A DNA stretch of 64,000 bases from Gnetum montanum (lineage: Eukaryota; Streptophyta; Gnetopsida; Gnetales; Gnetaceae): positions 80,578-144,577 of the forward strand of contig MNCI01000563.1 in NCBI GenBank assembly GCA_015680685.1, in the 5' to 3' direction. Every line of letters starts with the position of its first letter. The first letter of the stretch is position 1. This document shows, piece by piece, positions 1 to 10,744 of this stretch. The notes below the pieces were generated by a model. That model saw only the letters and a program-made list of their open reading frames with translations, made no database searches and was not told the DNA's origin. A program made the position numbers and the translations under genes.

Positions 1-1265
1 TTAAGTGAAGACAAAAAATAGTATCAATCAAAGAAAATTTTTGAGTACAATGTCAATATGAGGAGGTCTCCACCCCATCCAAAAACAAAAATGGAGACAT
101 TTTCCCTCATATAATTCTTGTACGTTCTGAAAGTAAAACTGAATACCTTGACACTAAACGATCCATCAATACAGATCCCAAAACAAAGAGATCTCCCCAA
201 TTACCACATAACATGGGTTTCTCCTCTTTCATCACTTAGTATGAACATAAAATCAGGGCAAAGAATAAACACAAATAGAAAGAGAGGGAACCACAAGTCT
301 ATTAGAGCTAGGAGATCCTATCTCCTTCACCTTTCTTCCAAGTGCCTAGACAAGCTCTAACATGTTGAAAATAGCCTCTTATGATGAATTGCAACCTGAT
401 CCTGAGTTGTTTCTAGGTTATGACAAGAGTCACATCAGATGTTCTCTCAAATATTTGAAAAATCACCATTATTATCATTATGAACCAGATAAATTAGTTT
501 ACTATATTTGAAAGATTGTAGTTATAATCAACTCAAGTTTATGGAAATTTCATGCAAATTTGATGCTCAATCTTCCATGAGTGCAGAAGAGATCATAATA
601 ACTAGCCATTTCTAATCCTCATCTGGATGAAGAATACAATATATCAATTCATCCATGAGAAGATTAAAATAAACTAGCTATAACCTTTGGTCATGGACTT
701 TTCAAACATGCTTCATCCCAAACTCTGATTCAACATAGTTTTGAATGTAAATGCTACTAAAATTCATGAAACAACTCATTCCATGAAATCAATTTGAAGA
801 TCCATCCTAGAAATCATGTTGGGAGTGAGAAATTCAAGCTATCTTAAGAGAGAAATTGACTAACACTTCTTCTACTAACTACTTTTATTTACTTCCAAAC
901 AAAAATGACATAGATATTCTATATCAGTTCAATTCAAGACACATCATGGGGTTTATATGGATTTTACGGAGGTTGTGTATTCCTACATGTCATGTGAGAA
1001 AGATCCTAATGAACTTTTTAAAACATAACACCATCTAAGAATTACTATTTCTAACATACTTTTAAAACATAAAAAGACTTAACAAACCTATGAAAATGTT
1101 CCACAACCTTAAACATAGCAAAACGTAAACTATTTCATGAGCTAGTGAGGAAATTTTTGGAATCAACATTCCATTCTTCAAAAATTGATGAAGGAAAATG
1201 TGCTCAACTAATTTGCATCTCTCTCTTCAATGTCAGTTATACCAATCTTCTAAAGTAAATAGTTC
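1..1265. other. anonymous AT-rich sequence, nothing recognised
   Basis: The short open frames here carry no motif that I recognise, and the sequence is AT-rich and of low coding character. It lies on the 3' side of the minus-strand copia RNase H fragment that follows. Part of it, about 1,040-1,265, may therefore be that element's 3' untranslated region or LTR, but no LTR end could be fixed. Confidence 0.4.
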
Positions 1266-1900
1266 ATCTTGTAAGATTGGAATCTCTTGGTTAAAATATC
1301 AGCCACTTGATCATTTGTCTTGATCTATTTGGGAATTAGGATCCCCTCCTTCACCTGATCTTTTATAAAGTAATATTTGATGTCAATGTACTTGGATTTC
1401 TTATGAATTGTGTGTTCCTTTGACAGAGATATGGCTGGTGAATCATAGTGATGCAATTCAATAAGCAATTCCACTTTGAATTCCGATGGCTCAAACAACT
1501 TTTTCAGCCAAAGAATGTGTTGGAGAATATCTCACATAGTAACATATCCTACCTTAGCAAACAAACTCACAAGAAAAGGTCTTCACCTAAAGCCTTAGTA
1601 GATAAACTAACGTTATTTTGCTTTTCATTCTACCAATAGATAGCAGCAGGACCATGGAAAATCAGTGCACCTGAAGTAGACTTGTAATCATGTATGCTTC
1701 TTTGTCAACTGGAATTAGAATAAGCAAGGAATTTGTCACCTCCCTTCACATAATTTACTTCAAAATGAAGTGTTCTTCTAATATACTAGGTCAAATGCTT
1801 GAGAGCACTTAGATGTCACTTTCTTGGTTCTTGCATATGTTAGGAGCTTAGCAACAGAGATAAATTGAATCTAGAAGCCTTGTAAAATTGCAATACTGCA
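1266..1900 (-). pseudogene. Ty1/copia RNase H domain, C-terminal end of pol (broken)
   Basis: Read on the minus strand, this stretch gives the typical copia RNase H sequence KSTSGALIFHGPAAIYW near 1,690-1,640. Near 1,400 it gives the end of the domain, [16 protein letters not shown], followed by a DQVADILTKRFQ-like tail. In copia elements this domain removes the RNA strand during reverse transcription and ends the gag-pol protein. The frame has in-frame stops, including one inside the terminal motif, and frame changes, so it cannot be made as one protein. It belongs with the reverse-transcriptase fragment at 3,186-3,540, which lies upstream in the minus-strand reading direction. The intervening 1.2 kb does not read as pol and may be a later insertion. 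The family call is secure; the exact lineage is not. Confidence 0.75.
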
Positions 1901-1914
1901 AAATTTAACAACTT

Positions 1915-2345
1915 CATCTACTACAAGTCATGCTTTAACACCACAACTTGACCATGGCTCATGATAAATAAAACCAGTTGTAGTCACAGTACCATGAGCA
2001 TGTCATGGTCTACATAAACAAAGAATAAATTTAGTTTAACGTACTACAACCCATTCACAAGTCAACCATGGGTTGTAGAACATCTAGAAAAGCCCTAGTT
2101 GAATCAAGATAAATTCGCCACAGGTCTTAATGCCACATCATCTAAGAAATGAATAAGGTAAATTGACAACCGGTCCTAGTAACTCACCACAAGACATGGC
2201 ATTGGCACCATGACCTCATCACAGGTTGTGGTGATATCAATAATACACAAATGAAAAACCACAAGCCATGGCTACCTCGTGGTTTGACTTTTAGTAAACC
2301 ATGACCTAACCATAAGTCGTGATTGAATTGATTTCTTTGATTTCT
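1915..2345. repeat. cluster of degenerate ACCACAAGTCATGGT-like motifs
   Basis: Variants of a short motif combining ACCACAAG or CACAAG with CATGG or ACCATG recur roughly every 30-60 bp, some in inverted form, for example accatggctcatg, caccacaagacatggc and accacaagccatgg. The complementary motif is clustered at about 18,740-19,320. The spacing is irregular, so this is not a simple satellite. It may be the terminal or internal repeat region of an unidentified element that separates the copia RNase H and RT fragments. Confidence 0.55.
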
Positions 2346-3185
2346 TGAGTTTGACAACTCAGATTTAGATGAAACTTATGTTGTTGGATTTGCCCTGATG
2401 TCTTCTATCCACAAAAAACTTCCAATGACAGGAATTGGATTGAATTTTATGTAATTAACTCAAACTGAAAATCTTGACCTTTGAACTTCTTGAAATGGGC
2501 TGAAATTGAGAATTTTTATTTAACGTTGAATTTTCTTCATTGAATAATGAGAGAAATGTTGTGTGAACATAGAGACACTTCTGAAACTTGATGAAAATAA
2601 TTAAGAGATGATGATTGATGAGTTGAAGAGAAATGATGAAGATAAATTAATAAAAATAGAAATTGTGGATGAGAACACTAAGAAGTTGAAGAGAAATTCG
2701 AATTGATACTTGTTACCAAAATTGCCAAAGTATTACAACATGTTTAGGCCTTTTCTTTTATACAAATCGATGGGGCCAAGCTTGGGCATGATGGGCTAAT
2801 CTTTTTCCATTAGCAAAAGAGCCTAGAAATGTAGAGACAGTGAATTGGGCCCTTTTAATGATACATCCGCCCATCAATTTAATTTTTATAAAACATAAAT
2901 CTGAATTTCCTATAATGTCTACTAGCCCAAGTAAAAGGCAAACAATTTAAGACAAGGCTTTGTTCGTATGTTAAGGAAAATTAGTGAACAATAGAAAATC
3001 TTCTAATTAGTCTTGAACTTCTGATTTTGGCATGAATACTTGAATTTTGAAGACCTTGCACTTAAGACGATCTCTAACAGCATAAACACAGAAAAGAATG
3101 AAGTAGCATGCTCTAAATCTGGTCATCACTAGCCCATTAAAAAAAAAAACTCATTTTTCCAATCGTGCTTCTATACATGTTAAAT
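2346..3185. other. unassigned spacer, possibly an LTR or insertion inside the copia remnant
   Basis: This is AT-rich sequence with no readable protein. It includes a purine-rich stretch (2,550-2,700) and a segment with repeated 'agccca' or 'gggcc' words (2,770-2,930), which resembles LTR sequence. No matching second copy was found in the window, so I make no firm call. Confidence 0.3.
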
Positions 3186-3540
3186 CTACAAGTGGAGAGG
3201 CGTCCTTTCATTCAAACTTGAAATTGTATGTAAAAGGAGTGAATGTAAGCTTTGTGTTAAACAACCAAATTTCTTCAACATTGCTGAAGTAAATTTGCTT
3301 TGATGGACCTCTATATGATCATCAAAGTGATCCACTTGGATTTCAAAGAAGTATTTCAAACTACCTAAGTCCATTTCAAATCCAATCATCATATCCTTCA
3401 AGTTATTTATCAATTTCTCACATGGAGTCAGACAACACAATATCATCCATAAAAGAGAAATCACAATACAATCAGCATCAACATTCTTGTGGTCCAAAGT
3501 GGGATCAGCCACATATGATTTATAACCCTTCTTCAAGAAG
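3186..3540 (-). pseudogene. Ty1/copia reverse transcriptase fragment (broken)
   Basis: A minus-strand frame of about 116 residues matches the palm-thumb part of copia reverse transcriptase. After the position of the YVDD box it reads KLINNLKDMM, then SLKYFFEIQV, the counterpart of the family's LKYFLGIEV, and SAMLKKFG, the counterpart of the ILKKFG motif. The YVDD motif itself is destroyed: LLWMILCC occupies its place, which suggests a local frame disturbance. The usual continuation towards RNase H is missing and reappears only below 1,900, so the element has been interrupted or rearranged. It is non-functional. Confidence 0.72.
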
Positions 3541-3544
3541 TAAT

Positions 3545-4158
3545 CTTGAATACAACAAAATTATGTCCTAGGTGCTTGTTGTGAATAGAGGTGGAGAAGA
3601 TACAATAGGTGTGTTTTCTTTACAATTTTATGTGTAATTTATTTGTTTTATAAATAGTACACTTTTTTACATTTTGGTAGCTACGTTACCCTTTATGCAT
3701 ACTTCTCCTCACCTACACTATTTGCTTTACATTCATCATTGGCTTTAACGTCCTCTTTATTTACATTGTTTGCATTGTGTACTTCGTTCGCATATTTCAT
3801 AGCCTGCTAAGGCCTAAAACTGGAAAAATTCTTTACCCCGCATCTCCGCGGTGGTCCAAAATGGCCTAGAACTAGCGATGACCTGGAATGGCCTTAAACT
3901 ACCACTGAGGCCCACTAAGGCCTAAAACTAGCTATTCAAAAAAAATTCTTTTTCTTATCACCAGACAATGGCCAGAAATGGCCTAAAACTAAGACGGAAC
4001 AAATAAAAAATAAAAAAATAGATAAAAATAGATAACATAGATAATACACAAGCTAAAATAAAGAGAATATTGTCATAGTTCATCTTCCATTTAAATTCTC
4101 AATCAAATAATGTTTACAATATTCTTTCAAAAATTCAAATAAAATCCCTTGTTGTTAT
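3545..4158. repeat. spacer ending in GGCCTAAAACTAGC-type repeats
   Basis: From about 3,800 to 3,990, variants of 'ggcctaaaactagc' and 'tggccttaaact' occur about six times. They share the core 'cttaaactagc' with the arrays at 9,300-9,560 and 14,920-15,320, so this piece probably belongs to the same Tat-type element. The rest (3,545-3,800 and 3,990-4,158) is AT-rich and unassigned. Confidence 0.5.
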
Positions 4159-4159
4159 G

Positions 4160-4222
4160 CTACGAATCTTCCTCTGCACCATCGTTCCCTCCCTCAGAAG
4201 GCCTTGTATCTTCATCTAGATT
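4160..4222 (-). pseudogene. antisense gene, terminal exon
   Basis: On the minus strand a splice-acceptor-like sequence (tttttgtgatacag) lies just upstream of this exon. The exon then reads NLDEDTRPSEGG, NDGAEEDS and a stop codon (4,162-4,160). The acidic ending and clean stop, in frame with the next exon (4,310-5,155) across a phase-0 intron of about 87 bp, are the best evidence that an intron-containing protein gene once ran leftwards here. I do not recognise the family. Confidence 0.5.
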
Positions 4223-4309
4223 CTGTATCACAAAAATTAAAGTAGTCAGCTAGAGTCACAATAAAAACTAGAATAAAATAAGTCGTTGCATGGCAAAAAA
4301 GTGACTAAC

Positions 4310-5155
4310 CTAAGATGGCCCCGCGTCTATCTTAGGGGGTATGCAATCCAAGCCGACCCTGAGGCGCTGCAAGACCTCCTCTTTAGTAATGTCTATCTAG
4401 TGCCTATCTCCCAAGTCAGCATTTGCTATAACTTTCTCCTTTTCAATAGCCTTCCATCTCGGTGGCCCTGGAGAAAAGGAGGTAGTGGCGGTCCTGCCTG
4501 CAAGGAAATTGACTTCCCGTTCAGGGGATTCACTGACCGTCACTTGTTGCATGAACTTGTCGTAAGCCCTAGAAACACTAATGACATCAAGGAACACTTC
4601 ATGCATATACAACTTAACAGAAGCATCCTAGTAGTGTTTATGGTAGGTGGCACATTCCAGTTTATACATATGCTTAAGGTTTTTCTATTACTGCCCCCAC
4701 TCGTAAACTCTTACACTATAGTCTTTCCAATCTTGGTTCTTCTAGGCCAACAAGTCCATTTGCATACGCTGCTTTATTATTTCACATGTGGCCTCATTAT
4801 TACATCGCAGGGTCATCCAATACCTCACATAATCAATTATGTTCATGCACCAATTGCCATGGTTGGTATCCCAGGACAAAAGAAACTCATTCCTGGAGCA
4901 GAGATCTCCCACCTCAACAGTTAGATTTGCCTTCTCCTTCTCAAGTCTCTGGACCCATTTCCACAGGTCTTCATTTACACACCTGCACTCCCACAAAGAG
5001 TGTGCCAAGTACAGCACACATTCGCTATCCTCGTCATATATGCGATGAGGTACTTGGGTCACTTTCGGTGGGAATGCAAGCATCGCATCAACCTTAACTA
5101 CTTGCTTAGGGTTCCACTTGAGGCACGAGGTTGTCAACCACACACAAAAAGGCAT
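4310..5155 (-). pseudogene. antisense intron-containing gene, long penultimate exon (degenerate)
   Basis: The minus strand holds an open frame of 137 residues (5,155-4,742) containing WKWVQRLEKEKANLTVEV, a short coiled-coil-like stretch. After a stop it continues in the same frame through RAYDKFMQQVTVSESPEREV and ITKEEVLQRLRVGLD down to a donor-like site (cttag|gttagt) at 4,310/4,309. Several in-frame TAG and TGA codons break it, including one as the last codon before the intron. I cannot assign a domain. Its position beside a Tat-type pol, on the opposite strand, recalls the extra ORFs known in Tat-lineage retrotransposons, some of which are antisense; that link is inference. The plus-strand frames over the same bases look like shadows. 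Confidence 0.5.
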
Positions 5156-5159
5156 TAGT

Positions 5160-5450
5160 CACAATGGCATAGAAAAGTTTAGCATTTTAAAAAGCCTAGC
5201 GTAGCTACTTCACCCACCCACTTCCAGATCGATCTACTTTAGATGGTCGATCATGTTGTTGACCACCCCCTCCATAAAGGCAAACTTATCAGGGGTCTCA
5301 GCCCATGGTCATGGGTAGATCGAACAAGGGCCTGTGGTATCAATAGTAGTGTATGCTACATAACAAAATGTGTTAGTTATGAATGAGAGGAGTACAATAA
5401 AGCTGATAAGAAATGCAAATGATAGTGTAAAGCTCCTACCCAACAAACCC
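5160..5450. other. putative intron or degraded exon of the antisense gene
   Basis: The sequence separates two coding-like minus-strand blocks. A donor-like minus-strand site (ttg followed by gtaggagc) lies near 5,441. It includes 'gctacataacaaaatg', of the same type as the CATAGC words seen in other putative introns of this gene. No protein could be read with confidence. Confidence 0.35.
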
Positions 5451-5900
5451 TCAAGGGTGATAGCAGGGGGGTTGTCCATCGACATACTATCAAATATGTA
5501 GTCAAACTCACCAGCATCAAGTTGTAGTTCCCCTCCTTCTAGCTAACTCAACAGCATTGCAGTGTCCTTCATGTTCATCTACTCTTTCGGTGCTAAAATA
5601 CATTCAGTGAAGGGATCATCGACAGAGTCCTCTTTTTGGTTGACAAGAGTCTCTTCTTTATTCATTTGGGCCCTTCTTTCTATGACACCAACCTCTTCCT
5701 CATTAACAGGAGCATCCTCCTCATTAGCAAGAGTGTTCTTCTCATTGGCAGAAGCCCTTTCCTTTGTAACAAGAGCTCCTTCTTCCTTGATCAGGGCTCT
5801 TTCTTCTATGATTGGGCCCCCTCATCTTTCTTAGTCGCCCTTGTTTCGTGGGTTTTCACCTCTTCTTCACCTTCTTCTTCTTCTTCTTCCTCTACTAATA
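5450..5900 (-). pseudogene. antisense gene, acidic-repeat exon
   Basis: On the minus strand this block begins with a run of glutamates and continues in an almost stop-free frame made of imperfect repeats of about 11-12 residues. Examples are IIEERALIKEEGAL, VTKERASANEKNTL and ANEEDAPVNEEEVG. It then reads FDYIFDSMSMDNPP and ends near a donor-like site at about 5,441. Highly charged repeats of this kind suggest a flexible or coiled segment; no enzyme domain is visible. Two internal stops are present. The plus-strand frames over the same bases are serine/leucine-rich mirror images of the acidic repeat and are probably not genes. Confidence 0.5.
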
Positions 5901-6052
5901 AAGTGTGGTCACATTAGGTGAAAGCATACTAGCTTGAAACAAATGCTATGCTATGCTATGTTACTTGGCATAGCACAACGTAGCACAATGTAGCACAACG
6001 TAGCGAGCGTTAACCAAACAAACAATATAGCAAATAAAAAGAGGAAGCATTT

Positions 6053-6575
6053 ACCAATGGGAGGCTGCATTTTGCGGAGCTTGAACCATAGTTTCTATCC
6101 CCCTTCTTCGTTCGTACAGGGAGGCTCCTCAGCCGGGCAAGACCTTTTGCACTATAACTTAGTTGCCACCGTCTCCACAATGAGCCATTTCCCCTTTGAC
6201 ATGCTACCTGTAGTAGCAAGGGGGCCTCTCCTATGCTGTCTTGGCCATGGAAGTTGCGTGCCACCCAATCCCTAGTCGTCATTGAAAACGATTCCATAAT
6301 AACTTCTAGGGAATCTTGGGATCGGGTGGTACGGTAGACTTGGCAAATCCACAGTCTAAAAATCTAGTTATAATTTTGTAGCACCTAGACTCCATTCTCA
6401 TGGACTACCAAGAATTCTATGAAGTGCCATAGGCAGGTTACAAAGAAGGCATGATGCACATTGAAACGAGATTCAGGCTTCTTATGAAGCTTGACCATTT
6501 TAGCCTGTAGACCTTTGCAAAGATGCTTGACCCAATCGTAATGGGCCCCCTCTTCCATGACTTCTCTCATTATCC
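6053..6575 (-). pseudogene. antisense gene, exon with frameshift
   Basis: Minus-strand coding-like sequence. The upstream part reads GAHYDWVKHLCKGLQAKMVK and NVHHAFFVTCLWHFIEFL. After a frame change the downstream part reads RSYYGIVFNDD, then MSKGKWLIVETVATKL, and ends at a donor-like site (cccattg|gtaaatgc) at 6,052. The putative intron beyond it is rich in CATAGC words. No family is recognised. The aromatic- and basic-rich segment looks like a folded domain rather than random translation, but several stops make it non-functional. Confidence 0.42.
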
Positions 6576-6599
6576 AATCTTGCTCTATCCCAATGATTT

Positions 6600-7510
6600 T
6601 TCCTTAGGAGAGTAGCTTGGGAAAAGCATGGGCACAGAAGATGGGGTCACTTTTAGCTTGGCCTTTTCAATATGGATCCCCTTTCAGTCCTTCACTGTCC
6701 CTAGCCACTGCTCAATGTTCCTCTGATGGTTTGCCTCCTTTTTGGTGTTTTCTCCCATGGGGAGGCCATTAGAAGGGACACTAAAGAGATCCGCAAATAG
6801 TTGGTCAATAATCTCAAGCACCACTAACACACTATGGACATGTGTGTGGAAGCATTCTTCTCTTTCAAAAAAGCAGTCGGCTAGGGAAAGCATTTCAATA
6901 GTAGGGATGCTTGGGGTGATGGCCAAGAACAACTCCATGATCCTAGCATCCCAAAGGTTGTTGATGAGCAAGTCTGGGGCCCCATTGTAGAGCTAGCATT
7001 GGGTCTCTTCCACCTCCTCATACTTGAAATAGATGTTGGCCTCATTATGCCCAAAGGTGATCATGGTGACCTCTTGGGATTTCTTCATCATTGTAGTAGT
7101 TTGTAAAAAAAAATATTAAACAAAAAAAAATAAAAAAATAAGAAGAAAAATGAAACAACACTTGAACATGAAAACATAAATTCATAGTCTAGCGTATCAA
7201 GTTTAAAGGGCGATGAAAATGATGGGAGATCAACCAACATGTCTTCAACGGTGATTGGCCTAAGGGATGTCCAATCCCTATCCAACCAACCAGCCTCCTT
7301 ACACTTCCTGTAAATCTGGGAGTACCAAGTTGGATAGGTTTTGTACTCACCCCTGCATTGGCCTATCATACCAGTGCACACATTCCTAGTGAAGGAAAAC
7401 TCCCACAAGGCTATTTGTGTCAAAGCCAAGGCATCAGTATCACCGTGAATCCTACTCTGGTCAATATAAAACTTGATAACATACAAAAAAATCACATACA
7501 CTATTAACAT
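6600..7510 (-). pseudogene. antisense gene, further coding-like blocks
   Basis: Two minus-strand blocks are readable. One (7,510-7,150) contains LALTQIALWEFSFTRNVCTG, YPTWYSQIYRKCKEAGWLDR and ITVEDMLVDLPSF. The other (6,971-6,684) contains ARIMELFLAITPSIPTIEML and EIIDQLFADLFSVPSNGLPM. Composition and length favour real, decayed coding sequence. A T-rich stretch near 7,110-7,145, read as poly-T on the minus strand, separates the blocks. I do not recognise the domains; a plant transposon-associated protein is possible. Confidence 0.42.
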
Positions 7511-8925
7511 TGTTGCCTAGTGTAGCATGCATTGCATAAAGTAATGGAATACGTTTACAGAACTCACTCGTTGGCAAAATAAATGGTTCCTAGTGGGTTC
7601 TGAACATAGGTGCCCATGTGATGGGCAATGAACAACGTGTTGTATAGGTGATAGCATTTATACTCAAGAATTTCCTAGATCCAAATCAAACACCTCAAGC
7701 TTCTTGGGTGCTGATTGGACCCTTCTACCTGGTCATCCCCGATTGCCCCATCAGTCAAAAATTTTAGAATGCCTCGGTTAGCCCCATGCAATAGCATTTC
7801 TGTGATTGCAGCTGCTATCTCCACTAACAAGTGTGACCAAACGATCACACTAAAGTGATGGAGGAGGAATTGTAGGAAGTCTCACTCATCTTCTCAGAAC
7901 CAGACCACCTGCCGCTCCACATGTGCGTGGGGAGAAGGCACATTGGCCACCAGTTCACTTATGCAGCACAAAACCCCTACAATTTCCAAGATAATCAAAA
8001 TGGGTTTTAACATCACCCTGCATAACAAAATGGAAAACATTAGCATTATGTTCAAGTGGGGTTTGCATGTAGCATAGCATGATTATCAATTTGCAAATAG
8101 TGTAGCATAACCCTTTCTTTTCATGTAGCGTAGCATGATTATCTGTTTGCAAATAGCGTAGCATAACCCTTTCTTTTCATGTAGCGTAGCATAAACCCCT
8201 GGTCGTAAATTTTTCAAAATAGAACAAAGTTAAATATTACAAGAAATGTAACAAAATAACACCTGCAGCGTAGCATGACCATCAGACATCATACAACATA
8301 GCAACACTCATTGTGCCTTATAGTAACTATCGCACAATGCACATAACAAACATACTAATGAAATAGGCATAGCAATATAATAGATTTATAATTAAGGTAG
8401 ATTCACTAGCAGAATCACATGATCAATAGTGTAGCAACACGATATTACTGATGCATTGGTCTAAAGGTCTTACAACACACCAACCTAGTGTAACAAAAAA
8501 AATTAAATAGGAATTTTAAATAAGAAAAATTTTAATATGCTACTATCATTTCAAACAATATTTTGATGTACAAAATGATTCACGTTATGTTGCATTAAAC
8601 ACGTGTTACATTGTCAAATATCATGCGTGGCCAAACCCTCCTGAGGGTCGTATGCTATGCTATTCACGTGTTAGGTTTCCAGGATCACCTAACCCTCTAT
8701 GACAAGGCAGTCATAACAAGGGTGGTCTAGGTAATATTGCATGCAACCTTAGCATAGCGTCCATACATCCGTTGTAGCCGAATCGGCAATAGCAGCGGTG
8801 TAATGGCAAAAATGACAACCAAAACAATGACAGAAGATGCAAATTTTATTATGAAAAATGAAAAATGAAAAAAAAGGAAGAGACGACAACAACAACCTAG
8901 AAAACAAAGGTAGCATAGCAACTTA
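7511..8925. other. spacer or intron region with CATAGC words and a 56-bp tandem repeat
   Basis: No convincing protein is readable. A few minus-strand segments at about 7,600-7,950 may be decayed coding sequence. The region holds the densest CATAGC/TAGCGTAGC words and the 56-bp tandem repeat described separately. Confidence 0.4.
8066..8199. repeat. 56-bp tandem repeat, about 2.4 copies
   Basis: Units start at 8,066, 8,122 and 8,178 (period exactly 56 bp), each beginning catgtagc and containing gattatc, tttgcaaatag and ataaccctttctttt. Copies 2 and 3 are nearly identical. The unit carries two TAGC(A/G)TAGC words. Confidence 0.9.
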
Positions 8926-8926
8926 C

Positions 8927-9187
8927 TGGGTCGATGGAGTCTCCTCTCATACTGTGATGCATGCCTATGACAGATGCCCCAAGGTGTCTTTCACCTTGTC
9001 CACCTTGGTGAGCACTTGGTGTTTACATTCTCATTTAGGTGCCATCATCTCAGTTGCAAATTCTCTTTTAATCGCTATGCTAAATCACCTTTCTCTTTAT
9101 CAGTACAATCGCTCTACACTCTGGATGTGGGCTCTGCACTTTTATAATGAAAATGATGAGTGTACCAAGGGTAAACCCCTATTTATA
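8927..9187 (-). promoter_or_regulatory. possible promoter and first exon of the antisense gene
   Basis: On the minus strand a TATA box (TATAAATA, 9,187-9,180) is followed within about 250 bp by coding-like sequence (KRICN-type and LTKVDKVKDTLGHLS) that ends at a canonical donor (cccag|taagt or ccca|gtaagt) near 8,927. This would suit the 5' end of the leftward gene whose later blocks lie at 7.5-4.2 kb. The nearest acceptor-like site is too close for a normal intron, so the exon structure is unresolved. Confidence 0.35.
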
Positions 9188-9299
9188 GCTAACATGGTGA
9201 AAAGAACTTGGTATTTCGCATCCCGATTAATGTGGGATGCTTTGTATAGCATAGCACTCCCACCATAGCATAGCATCACTATTTGCATTGTAGCAGGTG

Positions 9300-9560
9300 G
9301 GCCCAACTAAAAATTTCATCCCACTTTAAACTAGCAACTTACCTTTGCAAGAATAACCCATTAGTGGTCTACAAAGATCTTAAACTAATAATTTTGACTT
9401 ACAAACCTAACCCATAAACAGTCCGCAAAGACCTTAAACTAATAGTTACGACTCACAATTCGACCAAGTTAGCAGTCCGCAAAGACCTTAAACTAGCAGC
9501 TTTAAACTACAACTCTGCATCCAGATGGTCTACTACGACCTTAAACTCGTAGCTTGTGAA
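9300..9560. repeat. about 54-bp tandem repeat with core GACCTTAAACTA
   Basis: About four units end in 'gatcttaaact', 'gaccttaaact' or the like, preceded by 'gtccgcaaa' or 'ggtctacta'. The same core, with a shorter 29-30 bp period, makes up the array at 14,920-15,320. Tat-lineage elements are known for tandem repeats in their untranslated regions. Confidence 0.75.
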
Positions 9561-10740
9561 CTTTGTATCATAGTTGACAATTATTTCATCCATTTCATGT
9601 TTCGTTGTTGCTTTGTAAATGTTTATTATGCACTGTTCCTGCAAAAAAGTATCACTTGACTTGGCTTTTATCTTATTGTGGTAGGTTGAGCAGGAATGGC
9701 CATGCATTGTGATCTATCTTCACTTCTAACCTTGACAGGCCCACATGGTGAGTGTACTAACTGAAATCGTCAGCATGAGGCTAGAAGGGAAAACACACAC
9801 CGAAAGATTGCCAAAGAGACATAGCCAACTTTGCCTTCATGTGAGAGCAACTTGGAAAAAGGAAACGAAGGTAGAGTGCCTTAGATGGTCTGCAAGAAAA
9901 TCAACCAAGGACTTCGCTGAGCATAAGCTATGGCTAGCACTAGGGTTATCATAACTGATGACATACGAAATGTAAATAGTGATGTACGAAATGAAAATAG
10001 AGCATATACAGAACTGTATTGTAAATAAAGCATAAACAAAGTAAACAATGTAAATGGAAGGTAATAATGAACTATATTCTATTGCTTAACAAAGATGTGC
10101 ACCGATAAAAGTGTAGTTGCATGTGTGGATGGTAAGTCAAGCACTAAGCACCGGGGTGATGTGTTTATAGGTGCTTGGATGCTAGGAGTCACGTGCACCT
10201 AAGCATCCAAAGTTGCTAGTCGATGCTCCCTAAGCCATCAACCTTCAAAATTTTCAACCCTGTTTATGTGAATGGATGGGGTATTTATAAAGTTTGGCTA
10301 GGCTCGAGTGTGGAATTCATGGATGGAATCAATGGCTAAGAGATGAGAGGGAGATAGATCATGTGACACGTGTTCGATGGACAGCTGCGTATGAGTTGGA
10401 CGTGCATAGGCAAGCTAGGTTTTTTATCAGATGCACTGTATCTTACAATGTGTATTGGCTTACACAAGCTAGCTTACACTCACAGAAGCACATACAATTT
10501 GGAGCATAAGAGCTTGACAAGCTCACAAATGGCAAAAACTTACAATGAAAATGATAGTGTACAACAAGAGAAATTGACTCCAACTCGCTTGATCCATAGA
10601 TTGACTGCTGCATGATGTTGATTTGAGTGGTTTTGTGGCTGTTTGAGGCATTTCTATTCCACAAAATATTTCAATGTAAGTTCATTTTTCCTTGGTGTGT
10701 CCTTAGCGTGTGTTTGGCGTGATTTTATTTGGGCATGATC
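9561..10740. other. unassigned sequence upstream of the Tat pol
   Basis: No protein domain is recognised. One exact inverted repeat, GAGCTTGACAAGCTC (seven-base arms around one base), lies at about 10,508-10,522 and shares its core with the repeats just downstream. A TATA-like sequence (tatttataaag) occurs near 10,282. A gag domain would be expected upstream of pol but could not be read. Confidence 0.4.
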
Positions 10741-10744
10741 AATA

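Larger units (their letters stand above)
5941..9275. repeat. dispersed CATAGC / TAGCATAGC words in the antisense gene's spacers
   Basis: Words such as tagcatagc, tagcgtagc and gctatgctatg recur at 5,945-6,003, 7,519-7,530, 8,066-8,200, 8,270-8,305, 8,648-8,660, 8,750-8,760, 8,909-8,920 and 9,244-9,275. They fall mostly in stretches that read as introns or spacers of the minus-strand gene and avoid its coding-like blocks. The same words return at 16,990-17,480. Many are self-complementary and could form hairpins. Confidence 0.7.

Noticed and set aside
4286-4924. Plus-strand open frame of 212 codons
   Set aside because: It lies opposite a minus-strand frame that shows splice sites, coiled-coil-like sequence and continuity across an intron. 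The plus-strand protein has no recognisable motif and looks like a shadow.
5562-5917. Overlapping plus-strand frames rich in Ser, Leu and Phe
   Set aside because: They are the complement of the acidic-repeat exon on the minus strand, so their repetitive look is a mirror effect.
8858-9268. Plus-strand frame of 136 codons
   Set aside because: No motif. The opposite strand has a TATA box, a donor and coding-like text. Retained only as spacer or antisense exon.
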